Shown here in pieces: positions 56,041-64,000 of a DNA stretch of 64,000 nucleotides (its first letter is position 1; each line of letters starts with the position of its first letter). The stretch comes from Phialophora verrucosa (Eukaryota; Ascomycota; Eurotiomycetes; Chaetothyriales; Herpotrichiellaceae). Under the pieces are notes generated by a model, which was not told the origin of the DNA, made no database searches, and saw only the letters and a list, made by a program, of their open reading frames with translations. The stretch spans positions 1-64,000 of the forward strand of contig MSED01000005.1 of NCBI GenBank assembly GCA_002099365.1, written 5' to 3'. The position numbers were made by a program, and so were the translations under genes.

Positions 56041-57940
56041 ATGGAACAATTGACTCCTCTACACGACTCCGGTACGGCAGATGCTCATCACCAAGGCTGG
56101 CCGACTTCATTCCGTCTCACCCATTGTCCCAAGGAAGCACAAATGACACCGCCTTCGTCTCCCATCCCGCACTCACGGGACGGGCCCAAATTGCAACTGT
56201 CGAGGCTGCTTCGCCGGTCAAAATCTGTCAAATCGAAGCAAAGTGGATTGCTCCAAGACGGGTTTCGAACACATCCTTCTGTGATCAACACCAAGGCGCC
56301 GTTTCCATTAATTCTTCCTCCCTCCCCCTTGGACATGGAGGACGACTCTTCAAGTATTGCTCCCCCTTATGCGGAACTTCGCAGAATGCCCGCCAGCTAC
56401 AGCAACCTCCGTGGTCTCGCCCAGTGTCAAGCGGTTTCGAGTCCAGTCACCCCTTTGCTTCCAAGCCCTATCACGAGGGAGTTTCCGCGCGAAAGCGAAG
56501 CATACTTCAAGTTTCACAACCCTCGCGAGCGACCTCGAACCTCGGACTCGGACGACGGCTCCGTAGATAGCTTCAACATTCTGTCGTACTATTGCGACGA
56601 CCCCGCCGACAGTCTCTGGGAGCCGGACGAGGAATCTCTCCGGAGCCACCGTCCTTCGTGCCGGGAAACATTCGAGGACGACAACCAGAGCACGTCATCA
56701 GAGTCCATGCCAGCAACGCCGCTCGAGCAGGAATATCCGCCCGCCTTGTGCACGGACGAATCTGACTGGCTCGCCAATACGACTTCGCACGACGAGAGGA
56801 TGCGTCGATTCAAATCCCGATACTACCAAGTCGTCCAGCAACCGTGGAGAGATGTCCAAACGGAGTGCGGTGAGGACAAAGTAGTGAGTTCGCACAACCA
56901 ACACGCAAACTGCAGTGCTGACCACCGTCCAGATGATCGCCACCGTCCTAGTAGGACCTGGCAAACCAAAGTTGGTCCATATCCAGCGTCCGCCCTCAGA
57001 TTCCAGGACAGAGCCCTCTGTAGAAGGTCTTCCTACTCCATCGACACCCAAGCAAGTACCCATGGAAGTCTCTGCCTTCAGTCCGTACGACACTCCCTAC
57101 GAACTACCACCTCCTCGCATTGACTCCATCGTCTCCAATGTGACGTCCCCTACGCCGCGAAATCCCACCAATAGTCTCTTGCCACAACCGCTCGCGCTCC
57201 CGAGGCGTAGGGGGTCTAGCCGATCCGAAAACATTTTCGCTACCTGGAGGAGAATGCCTAGCCTCGCAGATCCGTTCGAGACATCGCCGCGCAGGACCCG
57301 AAGCAGTCGATCTGTTCGCGCAATTGAGAAGAGATGGGCCATCAGAGGGTCAGCAGACATTGACATGCACGCACTTCGAGAGCCGTCGCCCACTCCCAGA
57401 AGTGCGACGTGGTCACGCTGCAGGAAGCTAGAGAGGACGCTGAACGCGGTCACCAGGGCCATTGATTGCTTTCCGGACGAGATGCTTCAGCTGGATTCGC
57501 CTGCCGTCCTCGAGCTGAGAAATCCGCAAATTTCGGCCCAGACATACATTGAGGTATTCCAACGGGTATTCCCTGCTGCAGCGTCCGTCGTCATCTCAGC
57601 CCTCACCGCCTGGATCGTCGTTGACTTGTACTTCTCTCGGCTGAAGGACCAGCCTGTGCCGATGGAGCGATATTGGGCACAAGCTGCTGCGTCGAACGAG
57701 AATCTTCATCGGATCCCGGACAAGGCGAGGGAAATGTTGGGCATCGGTCTTCCCGACGCAGCTTCGATCCAGCTCAACGAGTACGCGCTGAGGAGGAGGG
57801 CATTGGCGATCCAAGCGAGTGTTGGAGTCATTGGACAGCGACTGGTTGAGGCGCTTCGAGGCTCGTGGGATGAAGATATCTGGCGGTCCCTGAGGGTTTT
57901 GGTGGAGGTGATAGAACGTACCCCGCAGCCATTGGCGTGA
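56041..57940 (+). CDS. Uncharacterised 616-residue protein with one C-terminal membrane helix
   Basis: Two exons (56041-56883, 56933-57940) with a 49-nt intron. Residues 1-400 are Ser/Pro/Arg-rich and probably disordered, with basic patches such as LQLSRLLRRSKSVKSK and an acidic, Ser-rich segment around 170-225. A folded region begins near residue 440 (CRKLERTLNAVTRAID) and leads to a hydrophobic helix at about 496-515 (AAASVVISALTAWIVVDLYF), followed by about 100 mostly helical residues. I recognise no family. It may be a membrane-tethered scaffold conserved in related fungi. It converges with the P450 gene, with only 78 bp between stop codons. Confidence 0.75.
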
Positions 57941-58018
57941 ACGGATCGTGGTTTCGAGCAATTCTCTCTTGCCAATGTACCATGATGGTGTCGGCCTGTG
58001 ATAAGATTCAAACTTTTT

Positions 58019-59609
58019 TCACCCCAATGCCAACCGCACGTTCAAGCCCGTCTGATTGAGCACCCAAGCGTTACTGACCTGCCACTCCGTGTTCGGATCC
58101 GCAAGCTCAATGCGAAACTTCAAGACCAGTGCGGGAACGAGCTTGTGCAATTCCAACATGGCGATGTTCTTACCCAAACACGATCTTTTACCTGCTCCGA
58201 AGGAGAGGAGACTGTGCTCCATATGCTTGGTCTCCTTTTCCTTCGCGCTCAGCCAGCGGCTTGGATTCCACGATTCGGCATCGCCTCCGAAGACGTGAGC
58301 ACTGCGGTGGAAGACCCAGGGATTAATGCCCACGATTGTGCCCTGAGGAAGGAACGTCTGCGTGCCATCTTCGTGTTGGAGACTTAGACCTTCCCTCGGG
58401 ACGACGCGTTCAAGTGATAGGGAGAGAGCTGGATTCATTCTCAACCCTTCCTTGATGACGGCACAGAGGTAAGGAAGGTTCTGCTGGGACTCGTTCCATG
58501 TCGGTGCTGGGCCGGAGATTCCGCCTTCCGCCACGGCCGAGTCGAGCTCCTGCTGAAGCTGAGAAAGGGATGCAGGATTCTTCAAAAGGTGATAGAATAT
58601 TGCTCTGAGGGTTGAGGCTATCGTGTCGCTTCCTGCATTGATGTTCATCTGCGGAATCAGTCAGTTTCTCGTACGTGACACGGCCCAGTTCTGCACCTAC
58701 GAATAGATTGGACAGAATCTGTGCATCTGTCAGTGTCTCCTCTCCGACTTCCTCCTTCCTGATCTTCAGAAATCGACTCAAGAAATCGGGCCTGTCCAAC
58801 TTATCCTGTTTTTCGTCGACACCGCCGTCCTCCAGATCACGCAACCGCTCCTTCAACAAGCCTTGAGCAAACAGCAGGATCGGCGAACTGACGCTCTTGC
58901 GGAAGTACTTGACGTAGAATGGATTTTTGCCCAAGAGCGCCTCATCCAGCCATGGCATCTGACCGAGTACACTGAAATAGTTGAAATTCGCCCCGATCGC
59001 CTCAATGATGTTGTTGACGTCGATTCCCTGCTCAATGAATCCCAGCCGCCGACTGAAGGTAAGTTCGCCGATGACATCGAACGCGAAGAACTGCAGGTAC
59101 CGGCCCAGATCCAACGTCTCAGCACCAACAGCAAATCGGTCTTCCAGCGCCTTCAGAAACACATCCGTCGTCCGGTCTACCAGTTCCTCGTACTCCACCA
59201 GAGTGCTCAACGAATATGCATGCGCAATCAACCGCTTTGACTTGGCATGCTGACTCTCGTCGGTCATGGCCACAAGACTCGCTGCTCGCTTGCCGTTGAC
59301 AATGTTCTGGAAACAGCTGTAGAAGTCGGATTTGATCAACCCCTTACCGATGCCATAGATTTGCGAGATGTAGGCCGCCGAACCAGTGACGGAGACGCAT
59401 CGCGGGCCCAGGCGGACGAGGTTTCCATACTGCTTGTGTAGATCGAGCTGGACTTCGTGGGCGGAACCGTTGTATACAAGGAGCGCGCGGTAGAGGTTGG
59501 TGAAGCTTGCTACGAAAGGGCCCGGTATCGATGAGAGGGCGAGGTAGTTCTTGATGAGGTAGAGGACCAGGATACCTGGAAGGGCATATGTCAAAAGAAG
59601 GAGCAACAT
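58019..59609 (-). CDS. Cytochrome P450, pisatin-demethylase-like
   Basis: Two exons in coding order (58701-59609, 58019-58648) with a 52-nt intron encode 512 residues. The N-terminal anchor MLLLLLTYALPGILVLYLI is followed by SIPGP; the chosen ATG at 59609 replaces an upstream in-frame GTG. Splicing creates the I-helix LFMNINAGSDTIAST. The K-helix EGLR is near 370-373 and the haem loop FGAGKRSCLG has its Cys at about 460. Overall it resembles CYP57-type pisatin demethylases and related detoxification or secondary-metabolite P450s. Substrate unknown. It is an accessory-type gene placed among housekeeping genes. Confidence 0.93.
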
Positions 59610-60888
59610 GACCGTCGGGTGATGAAGACTGTTTGACAAGCCAGGAATACAGGATATTGAGCTGGCGGTCACTGTCACAATTTACGGTATAATATCTTCG
59701 TTGATGAGCATGACGGCGGACAACGTGCTCGGTGGTTTTCCGCGCAAATATATCACGGAGGCGAGCCGATTCGAAGCGGTCGAAAATATGCACAACAGCT
59801 CCAGCAGACAAACACGAACAGCCACGAAGTGCGGAGAATAAAATAAGATACTATTAGGATTGTTTGAATTTCATTCTGTGGGATGCTGGGGCAGCGGAAA
59901 GCTTCCGTGTCTTTCGGTTGGCGCGGGAAGACGACGTGCTCCGTACTGAGTGCGTGCCGTTGGTACCCGTTTGGAGCTGCTCTTCTTGGGAGCCAGCAGA
60001 CCTGCACGTCAGGCAGACGAGGCCCGACAGCTCAGTATTATTGAAAGTGCATGAACAGCGCAAGGAAAGAGAAGCCTCATTATCATGATACTCTGTGCAC
60101 AACGATGCGTTCACAATAGCGGAAATGGCAGCAGGGCCCGCGATTCTGCCTGGTCCAAAATCGACTCAGGTTGCGAGAGCAGGCTGCCGAGTATCATATG
60201 AGGATGTCAGAGTCAGAGCATTGTCGTGCTCTCGGTCGCTCAAGTTGTAATGCCACAACGACCGTCCTAAAGAAAAAGGTAGCGTGGGTTAATGCAGGGA
60301 ATCCAGGCCAAGTTAAGAAGTGACATGCAAACGTGCGAGGGCTGTATGTTGAAGCGAGTGTAGGCTCAACTTTTGAGCATCCGCGACCTGGATGCTGTCA
60401 CATAATGTGATGCTGGGAACGTGCGCTTAAGGTGTTTCTCAAGATCTCCCGAAAGCGACTATAACGCGAAATACCCTTGAGACCAGTAAACCGTGCAAGA
60501 GAGTCTGAAAGCTGGCCTTATGTACATGAGACTTGGAACCGGGGTCAAGGCGGCGATGCTCGGGGCTGGGAACGGAAATGGTTTTTGGAGAGGTCAAGAT
60601 TCGCCGCTGAGTATTGTGGTATTTGTGCAACGTCATATCAGTGCCTCGTTGCCACCGCATTTGTACACTTTCAATATTTGAGGCGGCTGCCCAGATGATC
60701 AATCGAGCTGGATAGATATCGAAACACCCACAATTTTTCGCAGCCACTCAGCCGCCTGCGAATGTCTCGACATTTGATCGCAGAGCACTCGGCGACATAC
60801 AGTCGGTATGAAGCACCCCAGGGCTCCTGTTTGCCACTCTCCAGATCTCCATGAACAGACGTATACAGCCCATCAATCATCGCTGGCA
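59610..60888. other. Intergenic, 1.3 kb
   Basis: Upstream region of the P450 plus the 3' side of AP-1 gamma, which ends at 60889 on the minus strand. No gene, repeat or RNA structure is evident. Confidence 0.5.
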
Positions 60889-63564
60889 TTATGGTTCCGT
60901 CCAGTCGACCTGCTCTGTCACGGGAGCACCGCCGTCCTTGGTATACGAGATTTTAAGACGAAGACGAAGCTTTGGAGGAAGAGACTGAAAATCCGGTCAG
61001 ATTAGGAGAAAGGATTAGAAGCGGAATGGACTTACCCCAGTAGCTGCCACGATCCTCATGCCCTGAGCGGCCTCGTCGCCGCCGTCCAGTGTGCTCTTGT
61101 TGATGGCCTGCAAAGTCAACTTCTGACTCTTCGGCACGGCGGCTTGCAGGCCGACATTCGTCATTTGCTCAAAGGTCGAAGTGTTCTTGAACTTCGCCAT
61201 CGCTTGTATGCCAGCTCCGGTCCTCGAAATTTGAAGCGCGACCGACAGGCCATTTTTATTGTAGGCTGGGTGTGCCACATGCCCGCCCGGTGCAGGGCTT
61301 GCGGGTTTCGGGGTCCCATTCCCAAACAGGTCCATGATTGAGTCAGCGTTGGATGCTGGCGCTGGGCTTTTTGTCTGCGGCGGCGGACTTGAGACGGAGG
61401 TTCCACCAAGGATGTCGGCAAGTAAATCTGCTGTCTGCTGTTGATTGCCATTTAAAGTAGCGCTGGCGTCGACAGCGGGAACATCGGAGCCACCCATGAG
61501 ATCGAGAAGCATATCAGACTCTGTCGTCTTCGTGACTTTGGTGTTGGTCTTGGCCTTCAGAGTCTTCCGCTTGTCCTTCGTTGGCGCCGCCGACTGACCG
61601 AAGACTCTTTGTTCTTCTTTGACTTCGGGTGGTGGCATCTTCTCCAAAACTCCTCTTCGGATAGAGTCGTACCCAAACATGTTGCCGTACTCGACCGCTC
61701 TTTGCTGGATCTCGACACTTAGATCTGCCGTTCGCGATTGCATCAGCCGTCGTATTCGTTCGATTTGCGACTGGTCTGACATTCTGGTCGTCAACTTCAT
61801 TGCTGATGTGATTATGAATTCGGTGGCGATCTGAGTTGCGTACGTCGAGTTGAGGATAGTCGTGTATAAATCGACAATGTCGCTTTCCTTGACTTCCTTC
61901 ACCAGCTCTTCCTCTTCATAAGATCCGCCCCGTAGCAGAGCATCTCCGTACTCCCCAATGACCCAAACAGCGGCCAAAGTCAAAGCCTCCTGTGTGATAT
62001 CAGCTTTCAAGGCGGCATACAGCTTCTGAACTGCATAAGTCTGCTGGTCCGGCGAAGTGGCGATGAGACGAATGAAAGATGAGAGGATTTGCTCCTTGAC
62101 GTGGTTTCCGGCTAGCTTGACCACCCTCAACAAAGTGTCAATGTGCCAGCGCTTGTTCGGAGCGTAACGCTCTGCAGCAATACCGATCTGCGTGGTCATG
62201 ATAGGTTTGAACTCGGTGTCTGCAACCTCCAAGAATGCCAAAAGCTCTCGTATCAGAACTCGCACGTTGTCTTCGCGGATCAAGGTAAAGCTAAGATCGA
62301 GTGCTCGTCGACGAATAGAGATGTCGGGGTCTCGCAAACATTCAAGGATAGTGTTTCGGTGCCTTTGTACTGCATTTGGCTCGATGGCCACCACTTTGAT
62401 CAACGTGTTGAGCGCAACGTATCGGATGTTGTTGTCTTTGTTGGCCAAGAACTTCCCGAGGATGTTCACGCCCAGTACGCGGAGTCCGGAGTCGGCCTCG
62501 ATGTCGAGGATGGTAAGAACTGCTTCGTACAAGATGGCATTCCCGACGTTCTTGGTGGATTCGGTGTTGGTAGCAACTTGTGCAAGAATGTCGTTGATTT
62601 GTTCGCTGATACCCGTGTCTCCACGTCCAAGCACTCGGAATAGCCGCAGAATCTTGACTTGCAGGAAAGGATCGGTGATACCGGAGACGTCGTGTTCTGG
62701 CGTATAACCTGAGCTTGTCAGGCTCTTCAACGTCCGTACCAGGTGTGGGACGACTGGCCGGAACATCTCCACGACTCCTTCTTCACCGCCTTCTGCTTCG
62801 TCTGCCTCGCACATACTGGTAATCAAGGTTAAGCCGCATAACAGAACTCCGTGATTCCTGTCCTGAAGTAGGGCTTTTGCCTTCTCTAGGAAATGTTCCT
62901 GAAGATCGGGGACTTTCCGACATATTTTCATGGCACAGAGAGCGGCTTTTCGACGGATGTAAGGGTTGGCGGTAGAAATGAGGGTTTCGACTTCGGGGAA
63001 AAGATCTCTCGACATTTCAATGGAGGCAATGTTGCCCAGCGTGCAGAGTGCAAGCCCGACAACATATTGATTTGAATGGTTGAGATCGCTATGCAAGAAT
63101 TAGTGTATTCCATGAGTCGGCCGATGTGCTACGTACTTCTTCAGTGAATTCGTGACGAGTGTGAGGACTTCCTGATTCTCGTCCAGCAAGAGCATAGTCC
63201 CCAGGTAGCCGAGTCGCTTGTCCGCAAACCGAGGAGAAGCCAGCAGTTTGAGGCATTCTATCTGGCCAAAGTGGGTCCGTTCGCCGAGGGTAAAGAGATA
63301 TAAGAGCTTCGCAACATTGTTCCTCCTACTGACAGTCAGATTGAGGCCCCTGGTGAACCATTCGGAACGATTGACCTGATGTTTGAGTCTCCGCTCTCTT
63401 CCCGAAAACTCGCTCGAATCGCAGCACTTTCTTTCTGGACTACCGCTCGCTCGTCCGCGATGGTCTTGGAGGCTCGTACGTTACGAATGAATTGCTTTAC
63501 TGGGAATACGTCAGCGAGTTGGCGACGCATACTAGGCGCGAGGAGAAGGCGTACGAGATGTCAT
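60889..63564 (-). CDS. APL4: AP-1 complex subunit gamma (gamma-adaptin)
   Basis: Five exons in coding order (63555-63564, 63376-63499, 63137-63325, 61036-63088, 60889-60984) encode 823 residues. Exon 1 codes only 10 nt: ATGACATCTC, joined to give MTSLKQFIRNVRASKTIADERAV, the exact family start. The trunk of HEAT/ARM repeats (residues about 1-590) includes RRNNVAKLLYLFTLGERTHFGQ and NSLKNDLNHSNQYVVGLAL across splice sites. A hinge rich in Ala, Pro and Asp with LLADILGG and SIMDLFGNG clathrin-box-like motifs follows, then the gamma-ear domain ending KLRLRLKISYTKDGGAPV in the last exon. It binds cargo and clathrin on trans-Golgi and endosome membranes. Confidence 0.95.
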
Positions 63565-64000
63565 GGCTGTTCACGCTGACCCGGGGGAGGGGTCGTTCAA
63601 CTCTGGTCACTCTTTCATCGGTATGGGTTCGTCAGGTTTTGTGTCGGCGTGACTGGAAGGCCAGAGAGATTTCAAAGGCTCAATTGCGATTGGGATCAAC
63701 GTGGGATGTGTCTGGTCAAAGAGTAGGTGACCGAGAGTTCAATTGTTGGTTCAAGAACATTTCACAGACAGTCGCAGAAGTGTCCTTCGACCTCAGCCAA
63801 TCGGAGAAGGAGCCTTTGAAGTAGCCTAGTCCCGGACTGTCCAGACCATCACTTGTCTAGTCCTCCATTCACTTCTCGCCCCTTTCCACTATCGCTTTGC
63901 TCGAAATGTGATCTCCGTTGACTTTCTCGTGTTGCCATGCCAGGATATGTCAAAGTACTCCCGTAGAGGATGTTCCACCTGCAGGAGCGTCCACGTGAAG
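63565..64000. other. Upstream region of AP-1 gamma, 436 bp to the window edge
   Basis: No gene is supported. An ATG near 63939 could begin a gene that leaves the window, but too little is visible to judge. Confidence 0.45.

Noticed and set aside
1..64000. Transposons, CRISPR arrays, tRNA or rRNA genes
   Set aside because: I found no transposase, reverse transcriptase or integrase motifs, no inverted terminal repeats and no convincing tRNA box pairs by eye; a tRNA scan and repeat-library search would be needed to exclude them.

Overview
The window is the left end of a chromosome or contig from a filamentous ascomycete (Pezizomycotina). It opens with a perfect CCCTAA telomere array. The genes have many very short introns (mostly 46-60 nt, GT-AG with CTRAY branch sites, a few probable GC-AG), and the families found are typical of Pezizomycotina: a Zn2Cys6 regulator, DHA1 and Dal5-type MFS carriers, a pisatin-demethylase-like P450 and a copper amine oxidase. 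An order such as Chaetothyriales would fit but cannot be decided from sequence alone.

Layout. 0-16 kb is a true subtelomere. It holds the telomere, an AT-rich and trinucleotide-like spacer, a broken DEDDh exonuclease-like gene, a 5 kb mosaic of unrelated minisatellite arrays (74, 57/93, 18, 68/60 and 20 bp units), a diverged duplicated block (6.8-7.9 kb and 15.2-16.1 kb), lineage-specific genes and a second DEDDh-like gene with C-terminal Cys/His fingers. Two catabolic genes (cofactor-free haloperoxidase-like hydrolase, quinone oxidoreductase) sit between the duplicated blocks.

16-41 kb is an accessory metabolic region: copper amine oxidase, HOL1-like MFS, acetamidase, Zn2Cys6 regulator, Dal5/ACS-like MFS, CocE/X-Pro-peptidase-like hydrolase, cytochrome P450 and sterol glucosyltransferase, separated by gene-poor stretches of up to 2.4 kb. 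Together they look like an uptake and breakdown set for amines, amides and esters, possibly used for nitrogen scavenging. This is inference from families and position.

42-64 kb is conserved core sequence with denser genes: DBP8 helicase, a TadA-like deaminase, CMS1, an MDR reductase, a small secreted Cys-rich protein, pantothenate kinase, a partly resolved membrane protein, an SLC35F6-like transporter, an uncharacterised single-pass protein, a second P450 and AP-1 gamma adaptin. I derived exon structures by hand from splice motifs, reading-frame phase and family expectations. Most models close exactly in frame, but none is backed by transcripts.
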